Made by a program: the position numbers and the translations under genes | Notes under the pieces: model-generated | What the model saw: only the letters and a program-made list of their open reading frames with translations | Told to the model about the DNA's origin: nothing | Databases searched by the model: none | Source of the DNA: Thalassobius vesicularis | Lineage (GTDB): Bacteria > Pseudomonadota > Alphaproteobacteria > Rhodobacterales > Rhodobacteraceae | NCBI RefSeq assembly: GCF_004799325.1 | Contig: NZ_SSMD01000004.1 | Coordinates: forward strand, 62,001-126,000 | Direction: 5' to 3' | Length of the DNA: 64,000 nt | Shown here: positions 33,874 through 42,953 of the stretch, piece by piece | Layout of the letters: each line of letters begins with the position of its first letter | How positions within the stretch are numbered: position 1 is the stretch's first letter

Positions 33874-34626
33874 TCAGACCTTCCAGCCCGAGTGCAGGCA
33901 GGCGATGCCCATCGTCAGGTTCCGGTATTTCGCATTGGCGAACCCGGCCTTCTGGACCATTCCCAGGAACGTGTCCTGATCAGGGAATTTTCGAATGGAC
34001 TCAACCAGATACTGGTACGAGTCCCGGTCGTTCGCGATCATCTGCCCCATCTTGGGGATGATGTTGAACGAGTACAGGTCGTACACTTTCTGCATCAGCT
34101 CGTTCGGGATCTGGCTGAACTCCAGCACCATCAGGCGACCGCCGGGGCGCAGGACGCGGAACGCCTCGTTCAGGGCCTCTTGCGGGCGGGTCACGTTCCG
34201 GATGCCAAAGCTGATCGTGTAAACGTCAAAGGTGTTGTCCGCGAAGGGCAGCTTCATCGCGTCGCCGACCACCCAGTCCAGGCTGTCGGCCATCGCTGAC
34301 GCCTCGGCGCGTTGGCGGCCGGCCACCAGCATCGGTTCGGTCAGGTCGCACACCGTGGCATGGGCCTGTCCCGCGCGCTTCAGATACCGGAACGAGATAT
34401 CGCCCGTGCCCCCCGCCACATCCAGCAGCCGGGTGTTCGGGCGCGGGGCCAGCCAATCCATCATCGCGTCCTTCCAGATGCGGTGGATGCCCATGCTCAT
34501 CGCGTCGTTCATCACGTCGTATTTCGACGCGACCGAGCCGAACACCCCCTGCACGCGCCCGGCCTTTTCATGCTCGGGCACTTCCTGGAAACCGAAATGG
34601 GTGGTTTTCTGATCTGTCTGGGTCAT
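33874..34626 (-). CDS. ubiE: Demethylmenaquinone/2-methoxy-benzoquinol methyltransferase UbiE
   Basis: A 250-residue SAM-dependent C-methyltransferase for ubiquinone. The SAM site [20 protein letters not shown] and UbiE signatures ([28 protein letters not shown] and [33 protein letters not shown]) are clear. The start at 34626 gives the family's usual N-terminus; the open frame to 34833 overlaps the divergent mutM gene. It begins 85 bases from mutM in a divergent layout typical of alphaproteobacteria. Confidence 0.96.
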   Translation of the reverse strand: MTQTDQKTTHFGFQEVPEHEKAGRVQGVFGSVASKYDVMNDAMSMGIHRIWKDAMMDWLAPRPNTRLLDVAGGTGDISFRYLKRAGQAHATVCDLTEPMLVAGRQRAEASAMADSLDWVVGDAMKLPFADNTFDVYTISFGIRNVTRPQEALNEAFRVLRPGGRLMVLEFSQIPNELMQKVYDLYSFNIIPKMGQMIANDRDSYQYLVESIRKFPDQDTFLGMVQKAGFANAKYRNLTMGIACLHSGWKV

Positions 34627-34711
34627 GGGCTCTTGCCAGTCCTTTGTTCTGGTCCTTCTTATAGGACGCTGATCCGCCGCTGCAATGCGCCGAACTGTCA
34701 AAGGAGCCGCA

Positions 34712-35563
34712 ATGCCCGAATTGCCCGAGGTCGAAACCGTCCGCCGGGGCCTGTTGCCCGCGATGGAGGGGGCCGTGATCGCCCGCGCGCAGGTGAACCG
34801 GCCCGATCTGCGCTGGCCCTTTCCGGACCGCATGGCCGAGCGGCTGACCGGTCAGCGCGTTCTGGGGCTGCGGCGGCGCTCGAAATACATCTTGGCGGAT
34901 TTGGCGTCGGGCGAGACGTTGCTGATTCACCTCGGCATGTCCGGGCGGATGCTGGTGTCGGGCGATCCGCTCGGCCAATTCGTGCACGATCACCCGGCCG
35001 CGCAGAAACATGACCACGTCGTGCTGGACATGGACAACGGCGCGCGCGTCACCTTCAACGACCCCCGCCGTTTTGGCGCGATGGACCTGTTGCAGACCGC
35101 GACTGCCGATCAGCACAAACTGCTGGCCGCCATCGGGCCCGAGCCGCTGGGCAACGATTTCAACGAACCTTACCTGGTCGAGGCGTTCAAAAACCGCATG
35201 ACACCCGTCAAATCGGCGCTGCTGGATCAGCATATCGTGGCCGGTCTGGGCAATATATATGTGTGCGAGGCGCTGTTTCGCGCCGGCATCCACCCCAAAC
35301 GCAAGGCGGGACAGATCGCCGCCCCCCGCGCCGCGGCACTTGTCCCGATCATCCGCCAGGTGCTGTCCGAAGCGATCGAGGCAGGGGGCTCCAGCCTGAA
35401 GGATTTCCGTCAGGCGGACGGCGAATTGGGTTATTTTCAGCACAATTTCCGGGTTTACGGCCAAGAGGGCAACCCCTGCACCACACCTGGCTGCGCCTCA
35501 TTGATCCACCGGATCGTGCAGTCGGGGCGCTCCAGCTTTTACTGTCCGACTTGTCAAAGATAG
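34712..35563 (+). CDS. mutM: Formamidopyrimidine-DNA glycosylase
   Basis: A 283-residue Fpg/MutM that removes 8-oxoguanine and opens the resulting abasic site. The mature N-terminus [13 protein letters not shown] contains the catalytic Pro and Glu; the lysine region [22 protein letters not shown] and the H2TH helices are present; the C-terminal zinc finger has cysteines in CTTPGC and CPTC. The ATG at 34712 follows AAAGGAG. The gene lies upstream of the enoyl-CoA hydratase, rpsT and dnaA. Confidence 0.96.
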   Translation: MPELPEVETVRRGLLPAMEGAVIARAQVNRPDLRWPFPDRMAERLTGQRVLGLRRRSKYILADLASGETLLIHLGMSGRMLVSGDPLGQFVHDHPAAQKHDHVVLDMDNGARVTFNDPRRFGAMDLLQTATADQHKLLAAIGPEPLGNDFNEPYLVEAFKNRMTPVKSALLDQHIVAGLGNIYVCEALFRAGIHPKRKAGQIAAPRAAALVPIIRQVLSEAIEAGGSSLKDFRQADGELGYFQHNFRVYGQEGNPCTTPGCASLIHRIVQSGRSSFYCPTCQR

Positions 35564-35628
35564 CTTGATCCGGGCGGCGGGACGGGCCATCAATCACCCT
35601 TGACCGGAAACAAGGAAGGCATGGAGTC

Positions 35629-36405
35629 ATGGCCTACGAGACGATCATCGTCGAAATCGAAGACCACATCGCGCTGGTGAAACTCAACCGGCCCGATGCC
35701 CTGAACGCCCTGAATGCGCAATTGCTGACGGAACTGGCCGACGCGATGACCGCGGCCCAGGCGAATGACAAGGTGCGCTGCATCGTTCTGACCGGCTCGG
35801 AAAAGGCGTTCGCCGCCGGGGCCGACATCAAGATGATGAGCGAGAAAAGCTATACCGAGGTTTTCACCGAAGACCTGTTCGGCGGCGAAACCGCTGAAAT
35901 CGGTCGCGTCCGCAAGCCGATCATCGCGGCCGTGTCGGGCTATGCCCTGGGCGGTGGTTGCGAGCTGGCGATGCTGTGCGATTTCATCATCGCCTCGGAT
36001 ACCGCGAAATTCGGTCAGCCCGAGGTGAACCTGGGCGTCATGGCCGGCATCGGCGGCACGCAGCGCCTGACCCGCGCCATTGGCAAGGCCAAGGCGATGG
36101 ACATGAACCTGACGGGCCGTTTCATGGACGCCGAAGAGGCCGAGCGCGCCGGACTGGTGAGCCGCATCGTGCCCGCCAAGAAGCTGATGGAAGAAACCAT
36201 GGCCGCCGCCGCCAAGATCGCCGAGAAGTCGATGATCTCGGTCAGTGCGATCAAGGAGGCCGTAAATCGATCTTTCGAGGTGCCGCTGGCCGAAGGGCTG
36301 CTGTTCGAGCGCCGTCTGTTCCACTCGATGTTCGCCACCGAGGACCAGAAGGAAGGCATGGCTGCGTTCGTGGAAAAGCGGACCCCGCAATTCCGCGACC
36401 GCTAA
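35629..36405 (+). CDS. Enoyl-CoA hydratase
   Basis: A 258-residue crotonase. Motifs: [28 protein letters not shown] (oxyanion hole), [19 protein letters not shown] (first catalytic Glu region) and [24 protein letters not shown] with the second catalytic glutamate. It hydrates 2-enoyl-CoA in beta-oxidation. The same gene sits upstream of rpsT-dnaA in Caulobacter and many relatives. A hairpin follows the stop. Confidence 0.93.
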   Translation: MAYETIIVEIEDHIALVKLNRPDALNALNAQLLTELADAMTAAQANDKVRCIVLTGSEKAFAAGADIKMMSEKSYTEVFTEDLFGGETAEIGRVRKPIIAAVSGYALGGGCELAMLCDFIIASDTAKFGQPEVNLGVMAGIGGTQRLTRAIGKAKAMDMNLTGRFMDAEEAERAGLVSRIVPAKKLMEETMAAAAKIAEKSMISVSAIKEAVNRSFEVPLAEGLLFERRLFHSMFATEDQKEGMAAFVEKRTPQFRDR

Positions 36406-36428
36406 GCCATCGCACCAGAATCATCAGG

Positions 36429-36452
36429 ACACCGGCCCAGAGTGGCCGGTGT
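36429..36452 (+). terminator. Hairpin after the enoyl-CoA hydratase gene
   Basis: ACACCGGCC, loop CAGAGT, GGCCGGTGT, a perfect nine-base stem 24 bases after the stop, followed by TTCGCGTTTC. The T-run is poor, so the terminator call is moderate. Confidence 0.55.
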
Positions 36453-36541
36453 TCGCGTTTCTGGATGGGGGGCACGATTCGCATGACCCAGCCTCGCGCG
36501 CGCAGATTAACGGTGGGTAAAGCAGCGCCCCGAAAAACGCG

Positions 36542-36570
36542 TTGCCTTTTGCTGCCGCAGCGCCTATACG
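36542..36570 (+). promoter_or_regulatory. Putative sigma-70 promoter of rpsT
   Basis: TTGCCT and TATACG are 17 bases apart, about 115 bases before the rpsT start. They match the housekeeping consensus at four positions each. No other good promoter was seen in the gap. Confidence 0.45.
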
Positions 36571-36685
36571 CCCCCGATACATGCGCGTGAGGCCCGCTCT
36601 GGCTAGAATCATTCCCGACGGGAGATCCGTCAGATGGGGTTGCGTGCAATCGAAATGTTAACCCCAATCAAAGGGATGATTTGAA

Positions 36686-36949
36686 ATGGCAAACTCGCCC
36701 CAGGCAAAGAAACGCGCCCGTCAGACCGAGCGTCGTCAGGACGTCAACAAAGCCCGTCGTTCGCGTATCCGCACCTACCTGCGTAAAGTCGAAGAAGCGA
36801 TCGCATCGGGCGATCAGGCTGCCGCTCAGGCCGCTCTGCAAGCTGCTCAGCCCGAGCTGATGCGCGGCGTCACCAAAGGCGTCTTCCACAAGAACACCGC
36901 ATCCCGCAAAATGTCGCGTCTGGCATCGCGCGTGAAGTCGATGGCCTGA
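36686..36949 (+). CDS. rpsT: 30S ribosomal protein S20
   Basis: An 87-residue, very basic helical protein with the S20 sequence pattern ([39 protein letters not shown] and [20 protein letters not shown]). It binds 16S rRNA early in 30S assembly. AAAGGGATG lies upstream of the ATG. It is a single-gene unit with its own promoter and a strong terminator, just before the dnaA leader. Confidence 0.97.
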   Translation: MANSPQAKKRARQTERRQDVNKARRSRIRTYLRKVEEAIASGDQAAAQAALQAAQPELMRGVTKGVFHKNTASRKMSRLASRVKSMA

Positions 36950-36985
36950 TTTTTCAGCCTAAACGACTGAAAATACAAGATTTTC

Positions 36986-37018
36986 AAAGGCGTCCCGTTT
37001 TGGGGCGCCTTTTGCTTT
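36986..37018 (+). terminator. Intrinsic terminator of rpsT
   Basis: AAAGGCGTCCC, loop GTTTT, GGGGCGCCTTT (one G-T pair) followed by TTGCTTTT, 37 bases after the rpsT stop. Stem and T-rich tail fit Rho-independent termination. Confidence 0.85.
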
Positions 37019-37495
37019 TCCGGCCGGGCTGTGGCTTTTGAGGCGCATCTGAAAGGGCGGTGGAGATTCTTTTTCGGAATCTCCGAGTCAAGCCCCGAAG
37101 ATCGGTTGCCCCCTCCGCAGGCGACTTGCTAGCTTTGGCATGCGATTCACATCGCCTTGGGGGGACAGGTTGATCCAAAGCGCTCACTGCTACGCGGCGC
37201 AGGATCAGTTATGAGTTTAAAGACGCCCGTTCGATCTGCCGAACGGGGACGTATGAAACTCTTGTGGGAAACCACAACTTGTCCAGCAAGACGCACTTTT
37301 GGTGCCCAATGGGCGCTCCGGATCAGGGACGACCGGATCGCTTTGGGCCAAGGGGGCAAACGGACCGAAACAGGGTTGAAAACCTGCTGCATCGTGACAG
37401 CGGGACTCCTCTTTCGTTGCCGTGTTTTGAGTGTTCGAGTGCTTGGCGGCGTGTTGTTGCCGCGACTTGGGGAAACAGGCTGGACGGAAGAAAAA
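37013..37495 (+). other. Gene-free dnaA leader with hairpins and GANTC sites
   Basis: This stretch has no convincing gene. It holds perfect inverted repeats GGAGATTC/GAATCTCC (37062-37084), CCCGTTCG/CGAACGGG (37226-37247) and TTGTGG-GAAA-CCACAA (37262-37277), and GANTC sites at 37065, 37077, 37085, 37144 and 37404. GANTC is the CcrM methylation target of alphaproteobacteria. An open frame in phase with dnaA from 37157 lacks coding character. No convincing DnaA-box cluster was seen. Confidence 0.6.
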
Positions 37496-38866
37496 ATGAC
37501 GAAGGAACAATGGGGTCAACTCAAGCAGTCGCTGATGGGGACCGTTGGGCAGAGTAACTTCAAGAACTGGATTGATCCGCTGGAATTTGACGAAATCGCC
37601 GAAGGCGTGGCCACGTTCACCGTGCCGACCACCTTTCTGGGCAATTACGTCTCGCGCAATTTCGGTGACCTGATTCTTCACCAGCTGGGCCAGGCCGGTC
37701 ACACGGTGCGCCGTCTGAATTTCCGTGTCGCCGCCAACATGCCCACGCGCCCCGTGACCCGTCCGCATGCCGTCCGCCCGGACGAGGTTGAGGCCGCCCC
37801 GGCCCCTCGTGCGGCCGATGAGCAGCTGCCGAACGCCCCGCTGGATTCGCGCTTCACCTTTGACACCTTCGTTGTCGGCAAGCCGAACGAGCTGGCCCAC
37901 GCCGCCGCGCGCCGCGTTGCCGAAGGCGGTCCCGTCACCTTCAACCCGCTGTTCCTTTATGGTGGCGTCGGTCTGGGTAAGACCCACCTGATGCACGCCA
38001 TCGCATGGGAGCTGCAGCAGCGTCGCCCCGATCTGAACGTCGTTTACCTGTCGGCGGAACAGTTCATGTACCGCTTCGTGCAGGCGCTGCGCGACCGCAA
38101 GATGATGGACTTCAAACAGCTGTTCCGCTCGGTCGACGTGCTGATGGTGGATGACGTGCAGTTCATCGCTGGCAAGGACTCGACCCAAGAGGAGTTCTTC
38201 CACACGTTCAACGCGCTGGTGGACCAGAACAAGCAGATCATCATTTCCGCCGACCGCGCGCCGGGCGAGATCAAGGATATGGAAGAGCGGATCAAGTCGC
38301 GCCTGCAATGCGGCCTGGTCGTCGACCTGCACCCCACCGATTACGAACTGCGCCTGGGCATCCTGCAGTCCAAGGTCGAGCAATACCGCCTGCAATACCC
38401 GGGGCTGAAGCTGGAAAGCGGCGTGCTGGAATTCCTGGCGCACCGGATCAGCACCAACGTCCGCGTGCTCGAAGGGGCGCTGACCCGTCTGTTCGCCTTT
38501 GCCTCGCTGGTCGGCCGTCCGATCACGATGGCGCTGACCCAGGATTGCCTGGCCGACGTGCTGCGCGCCTCCGAGCGCAAGATCACCGTCGAGGAAATCC
38601 AGCGCAAGGTGTCCGAGCATTACAACATCCGCCTGTCGGACATGATCGGGCCCAAGCGTGTGCGCACCTTTGCCCGTCCGCGCCAGATCGCCATGTACCT
38701 GTGCAAACAGCTGACCAGCCGTTCGCTGCCGGAAATCGGCCGCCGCTTTGGCGGGCGCGACCACACCACCGTCATGCACGGCGTCAAGAAGATCGAAGAG
38801 CTGCGCGCCACCGATGGCCAGATCGCCGAAGATCTGGAGCTGCTTCGCCGCGCTCTTGAGGCGTAA
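37496..38866 (+). CDS. dnaA: Chromosomal replication initiator DnaA
   Basis: A 456-residue AAA+ initiator. Domain I ([29 protein letters not shown]), a short linker, the ATPase with Walker [12 protein letters not shown] and Walker [15 protein letters not shown], and C-terminal DNA-binding domain IV ([30 protein letters not shown]). The ATG at 37496 gives the normal N-terminus and follows GGACGGAAG. Followed by dnaN and recF. The long leader suggests complex control. Confidence 0.97.
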   Translation: MTKEQWGQLKQSLMGTVGQSNFKNWIDPLEFDEIAEGVATFTVPTTFLGNYVSRNFGDLILHQLGQAGHTVRRLNFRVAANMPTRPVTRPHAVRPDEVEAAPAPRAADEQLPNAPLDSRFTFDTFVVGKPNELAHAAARRVAEGGPVTFNPLFLYGGVGLGKTHLMHAIAWELQQRRPDLNVVYLSAEQFMYRFVQALRDRKMMDFKQLFRSVDVLMVDDVQFIAGKDSTQEEFFHTFNALVDQNKQIIISADRAPGEIKDMEERIKSRLQCGLVVDLHPTDYELRLGILQSKVEQYRLQYPGLKLESGVLEFLAHRISTNVRVLEGALTRLFAFASLVGRPITMALTQDCLADVLRASERKITVEEIQRKVSEHYNIRLSDMIGPKRVRTFARPRQIAMYLCKQLTSRSLPEIGRRFGGRDHTTVMHGVKKIEELRATDGQIAEDLELLRRALEA

Positions 38867-38877
38867 ATCCAACATCC

Positions 38878-38902
38878 GGGCCGTTCGCAGCGCGAGCGGC
38901 CC
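38878..38902 (+). terminator. Hairpin after dnaA
   Basis: GGGCCGTTCGC, loop AGC, GCGAGCGGCCC (one G-T pair), 12 bases after the dnaA stop, followed by TTGCAGCCCTTG. A strong stem with a weak tail; it may separate dnaA from dnaN transcription. Confidence 0.6.
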
Positions 38903-39022
38903 TTGCAGCCCTTGACGGGCCTTCCAAACCAGCGGACAAAGCAAGAAAGAGCTTGAGCCGTATGGGGAATTGGTTACCTTGCCCCTCCCGGCATCTGGCC
39001 GCCAGACGATAGGAGCAAGGGT

Positions 39023-40141
39023 ATGAAATTCAGTATTGAACGCGGAACGCTTCTGAAAGCCGTGGCGCAGGCGCAGTCGGTTGTCGAACGCCGCAACACC
39101 ATCCCGATCCTTGCCAACGTCCTGATCGAGGCTGACGGCAACACCGTTCAGTTCCGCGCCACCGACCTGGATATCGAGGTCGTGGACAAGGCCGCCGCCA
39201 TGGTCGAAAAGGCCGGCGCCACCACCGTGTCCGCCGTGACCCTGCACGAAATCGTCCGCAAGCTGCCCGACGGAGCGCTGGTCACGCTGTCCGATGACGG
39301 CGTTGCAGGCCGCCTGAACGTCGAGGCCGGGCGCTCTCATTTCAATCTGGCGACCCTGCCCAAGGAAGATTTCCCGGTCATGGCCTCGTCGGAATACGCG
39401 TCGAATTTCAGCGCGCCCGCGCCGATGCTGCGCCGCCTGTTCGACAAGTCGAAATTCGCCATCTCGACCGAGGAAACCCGGTACTACCTGAACGGCGTCT
39501 ACCTGCACGTGTCCACCTCGGACGGCGGCAAGGTGCTGCGCGCCGTGGCCACCGACGGCCACCGCCTGGCCCGCATCGACGCCGATCTGCCGCAGGGTGC
39601 CGACGGCATGCCCGGCGTGATCGTGCCCCGCAAAACCGTGGGCGAGCTGCGCAAGCTCTTGGACGATGACGAGATGCAGATCGCCGTGTCCGTCTCGGAA
39701 ACCAAGATCCGTTTTGCGACGCCCAACATCACCCTGACATCCAAGGTGATTGATGGGACCTTCCCCGACTACACCCGCGTCATTCCCCAGGGCAACACCC
39801 GCAAGCTGGAGGTGGACGCCTCGGAATTCGCCGCCGCGGTGGACCGCGTGGCGACCGTGTCGTCCGAACGCTCGCGCGCCGTGAAGATGTCGCTGGACGA
39901 AGATCGCCTGGTCCTGTCCGTGAACGCGCCCGACAGCGGTGCGGCTGAGGAAGAACTGGCCGTGGCCTATGGCGACGAGCGGCTGGAGATCGGCTTCAAC
40001 GCGAAATACCTGCTGGAGATCGCCAGCCAGGTGGACCGCGAAAACGCCGTGTTCCTGTTCAACTCGGCCGGGGATCCGACCCTGATGCGCGAAGGCAATG
40101 ACACCAGCGCCGTCTATGTCGTGATGCCGATGCGCGTCTGA
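39023..40141 (+). CDS. dnaN: DNA polymerase III beta sliding clamp
   Basis: A 372-residue three-domain clamp. N-terminal MKFSIERGTLLKAVAQAQSVVERRNTIPILANVLIEA, central TRYYLNGVYLHVS and ATDGHRLARIDADLP, and the C-terminal ending SAVYVVMPMRV are standard for DnaN. The dimeric ring tethers polymerase III to DNA. GGAGCAAGGGT lies before the ATG. There are 156 bases between dnaA and dnaN, mostly hairpin and promoter-like sequence. Confidence 0.97.
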   Translation: MKFSIERGTLLKAVAQAQSVVERRNTIPILANVLIEADGNTVQFRATDLDIEVVDKAAAMVEKAGATTVSAVTLHEIVRKLPDGALVTLSDDGVAGRLNVEAGRSHFNLATLPKEDFPVMASSEYASNFSAPAPMLRRLFDKSKFAISTEETRYYLNGVYLHVSTSDGGKVLRAVATDGHRLARIDADLPQGADGMPGVIVPRKTVGELRKLLDDDEMQIAVSVSETKIRFATPNITLTSKVIDGTFPDYTRVIPQGNTRKLEVDASEFAAAVDRVATVSSERSRAVKMSLDEDRLVLSVNAPDSGAAEEELAVAYGDERLEIGFNAKYLLEIASQVDRENAVFLFNSAGDPTLMREGNDTSAVYVVMPMRV

Positions 40142-40190
40142 ACGGGCTGACGCCCGTGCCTTCGGCGAGAGTATTTGATTCAGAAAGAAG
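40142..40190. repeat. Hairpins and GAGAGTATTT element between dnaN and recF
   Basis: ACGGGC-TGAC-GCCCGT directly after the dnaN stop is followed by GCC-TTC-GGC, then GAGAGTATTTGATTCAGAAAG. From memory, similar hairpin-plus-GAGTATTT stretches recur between genes in Rhodobacterales genomes. Only this copy was noticed in the window. Confidence 0.45.
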
Positions 40191-40199
40191 GGCAGGGGC

Positions 40200-41306
40200 G
40201 TGTCCGGCCTTTTCCTGACGCATCTGACCCTGTCGCATTTCCGCTCGCACAAGGTGGCGCGGATCGAGTGCGATGGGCGGCCCGTGGCGATTTACGGGCC
40301 GAACGGGGCGGGCAAGACCAACATTCTGGAAGCGGTGTCGCTGTTTTCGCCGGGGCGGGGGCTGCGGCGCTCGTCTGCCGAAGAGATGACGCGCCGGCCC
40401 GAAGTGCTGGGCTGGAAGGTGAGCGGGGTGTTGCGCTCTCTGGCCGGGATTTACGAGATCGAGATGTGGTCGGAGCGCGGGGCGGCCCGGCAGTTGCGGA
40501 TCGACGGCAAGGCCGCGACGCAGGGGATGCTGGGCGACATCAGCCGCGTGCTGTGGCTGGTGCCCGCAATGGACCGGCTGTGGATCGAAGGGGCCGAGGG
40601 GCGGCGGCGGTTTCTGGACCGCATGACCCTGTCGTTTTTCCCGCATCACGCCGAAGCGTCTTTGGATTACGAAAAGGCCATGCGCGAGCGGAACCGCCTG
40701 CTGAAGGACCAGGTGCGCGATGCCCACTGGTATGCCGCGTTGGAGGCGCAGATGGCGCGGACCGGGGCGGTGATCCATGCCAATCGGCAGGCCGCGTTGG
40801 CGCTGTTGCAGGGTGCGCAGGATCAGGCGCAGACCGCGTTTCCCGTGGCCGATCTGGAGCTGGTGCAGACCGAGGGCGAGATGCCCGAGGGCGAGGACGA
40901 TCTGCGCGCCGCCCTGGCCGAAAGCAGGTTCCGCGATCTGGCCGCCGGGCGGTCTTTGGTGGGGCCGCATCGCGCCGATCTGTACGGGGTGTTTGCCGCC
41001 AAGGGGGTGCCGGCCAAGGATTGCTCGACCGGCGAGCAGAAGGCGCTGTTGGTGTCGCTGATCCTGGCCAATGCGCGGGCCCTGGCGCGGGACCTGGGGG
41101 CGCCGCCGATCCTGTTGCTGGACGAGGTGGCCGCCCATCTGGATGCCGGTCGCCGTGCCGCGCTTTATGACGAGATTTGCGCGCTGAAGGCGCAGGCGTG
41201 GATGACCGGAACCGGCCCCGAGCTGTTCGCCGAGCTGGACCAGAGGGCGCAATATCTGGAGGTCACCGAAACCGACGGAACGTCGCAAGTCGCTCGGATC
41301 GTCTGA
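40200..41306 (+). CDS. recF: DNA replication and repair protein RecF
   Basis: A 368-residue SMC-like ATPase with Walker A YGPNGAGKTNILEAVSLFSPGRGLR near the N-terminus, a middle signature, and the C-terminal STGEQKALLVSLILANARAL and PPILLLDEVAAHLDAGRRAAL motifs. RecF helps load RecA at gaps. It starts with GTG behind AAGGGCAGGGGC. In many bacteria gyrB is next; here an acyl-CoA synthetase and polysaccharide genes intervene. Confidence 0.95.
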   Translation: MSGLFLTHLTLSHFRSHKVARIECDGRPVAIYGPNGAGKTNILEAVSLFSPGRGLRRSSAEEMTRRPEVLGWKVSGVLRSLAGIYEIEMWSERGAARQLRIDGKAATQGMLGDISRVLWLVPAMDRLWIEGAEGRRRFLDRMTLSFFPHHAEASLDYEKAMRERNRLLKDQVRDAHWYAALEAQMARTGAVIHANRQAALALLQGAQDQAQTAFPVADLELVQTEGEMPEGEDDLRAALAESRFRDLAAGRSLVGPHRADLYGVFAAKGVPAKDCSTGEQKALLVSLILANARALARDLGAPPILLLDEVAAHLDAGRRAALYDEICALKAQAWMTGTGPELFAELDQRAQYLEVTETDGTSQVARIV

Positions 41307-41357
41307 CGCTTGCCTTGTCTCGGACCCGTGACAATAGTCGCGGAGGGAGGAGACATC

Positions 41358-42887
41358 ATGATTACCATCAAGCCGCCGCAGCCCGAGACGCTGCCCGATA
41401 AAACCGTTGTTCAGATGATCCGCGAGGCTGCGCAGAAGGACCCGCAGGCCGAGGCGATCATCTGCGGTGACACCCGCCTGAGCTGGGCGCAGTTCGACGC
41501 CCGCGTGAACCGGGTGGCGAATGCGCTGATCGGCATGGGGGTGCAGGTCGGGGATCGGGTGGCGGTGCTGTCTCCGAACTCGGCCGCCTATGCCGAGGTG
41601 TTCATCGGTGGCCTGCGTGCCGGGGCCTGCATCACGCCGCTGTCCACGATGGCCGCGCCGGATGCGTTGCACCGGATGCTGCTGGATTGCGGGGCCAAGG
41701 TGCTGTTTCTGGCCGATCAATACCGCGACCTGATGCCCAATCCGCCCTGTCCGGTGATCCGGTTCGAGGCTGAGTATGAGCCGCTGCTGGCCAGCGCGTC
41801 CGAGACCGATCCGATGGTGCCGATCGGCTGGGATGATCCGTTCAACCTGATCTATTCCTCTGGCACGACCGGCACGCCCAAGGGGATCGTGCATTCGCAC
41901 TGGATGCGCGCGCTCCACATGAGCCGGGCCGAGCCGAGCGGCTATTGCGATCACGCGCGCACGCTCTTGTCCACGCCGCTTTATTCCAACACCACGCTGG
42001 TCAGTTTCCTGCCGACGATGGTGGGCGGCTCGACCGCCGTTCTGATGCCGAAATTCGACGCCCGCCGCTATCTGGAACTGGCCGAGGCCGAGCGTATCAC
42101 CCACACCATGCTGGTGCCCGTCCAGTACAAGCGCATCATGGATATCCCCGATTTCGACAGCTTCGATCTGTCCGCGATGAAGGTGAAATTCTCGACCTCG
42201 GCCCCGCTGCGGCAGGATGTGAAACGCGATGTGCTGGCGCGCTTTCCGGGGGCGCTGTTCGAATATTACGGCCTGACCGAGGGCGGCGGCGTCACCGTTC
42301 TGGCCGCGCATGAATTCCCCGACAAGCTGCACACCGTGGGCCAGCCCGGCCCCGGCGTCGATATTCGCCTGATCGGCCCCGATGGCACCGAAGTCCCGCA
42401 AGGCGAGGTGGGCGAGATCGTCGGCCGCGCCCCCGCGATGATGAGCGGGTATTTCGGCCGCGACGACCTGACCGCCGACTACATCTGGACCGCGGCGGAC
42501 GGCACGCAGTTCTTCCGCTCGGGCGATATGGGCAGCTTTGACGCGGATGGCTTCCTTGTGTTGTCGGACCGCAAGAAGGACATGATCATCTCGGGCGGGC
42601 TGAACATCTACGCCAACGATCTGGAGCTGATCCTGCTGGCCGACCCCGACGTCCGGGATGCCGCCGTCATCGGTATCCCGTCCGAGGAATGGGGCGAAAC
42701 CCCGCTGGGGCTGGTCGTCCTGCGCGACGGGGCCACGCGGTCAGCCGAACAAATCCGCGCCGACGCCAACGCCCGTCTGGGCAAAAGCCACCGCTTGTCG
42801 GGTGTGGAAATCCGCGATGACCTGCCTCGTTCCTCGATCGGGAAGATCCTGAAGAGAGAGCTGCGCGCCCCCTATTGGCCCGATTGA
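41358..42887 (+). CDS. AMP-dependent acyl-CoA synthetase
   Basis: A 509-residue member of the ANL adenylating family. Motifs: IYSSGTTGTPKGIVHSHW (ATP-binding), YYGLTEGGGVTVL, FRSGDMGSFDADGFLVLSDRKKDMIISGGLNIYANDLE and the catalytic lysine context PRSSIGKILKREL. It activates a carboxylic acid to its CoA ester; chain length is not evident. The ATG at 41358 follows GGAGGGAGGAG. Transcribed after recF with a 51-base gap, possibly with it. Confidence 0.9.
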   Translation: MITIKPPQPETLPDKTVVQMIREAAQKDPQAEAIICGDTRLSWAQFDARVNRVANALIGMGVQVGDRVAVLSPNSAAYAEVFIGGLRAGACITPLSTMAAPDALHRMLLDCGAKVLFLADQYRDLMPNPPCPVIRFEAEYEPLLASASETDPMVPIGWDDPFNLIYSSGTTGTPKGIVHSHWMRALHMSRAEPSGYCDHARTLLSTPLYSNTTLVSFLPTMVGGSTAVLMPKFDARRYLELAEAERITHTMLVPVQYKRIMDIPDFDSFDLSAMKVKFSTSAPLRQDVKRDVLARFPGALFEYYGLTEGGGVTVLAAHEFPDKLHTVGQPGPGVDIRLIGPDGTEVPQGEVGEIVGRAPAMMSGYFGRDDLTADYIWTAADGTQFFRSGDMGSFDADGFLVLSDRKKDMIISGGLNIYANDLELILLADPDVRDAAVIGIPSEEWGETPLGLVVLRDGATRSAEQIRADANARLGKSHRLSGVEIRDDLPRSSIGKILKRELRAPYWPD

Positions 42888-42953
42888 CCTTGTTCGCTGC
42901 GCCCGCGCGGTGCTAGTCCTGTGGGGGCTTCGGCAGACAAGGATGGCACGCGC

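Noticed and set aside
37013-37495. Chromosomal origin in the dnaA leader
   Set aside because: Position near dnaA is suggestive, but no cluster of DnaA boxes and no AT-rich unwinding region was found; only weak single matches such as TTTCCCACA.
37157-37495. N-terminal extension of dnaA
   Set aside because: In frame but without coding character or family similarity; the ATG at 37496 gives the standard DnaA start with a ribosome-binding site.
37217-40252. Open frame of 1011 codons on the minus strand
   Set aside because: Antisense to dnaA and dnaN, which are unambiguous; composition is typical of an antisense shadow.
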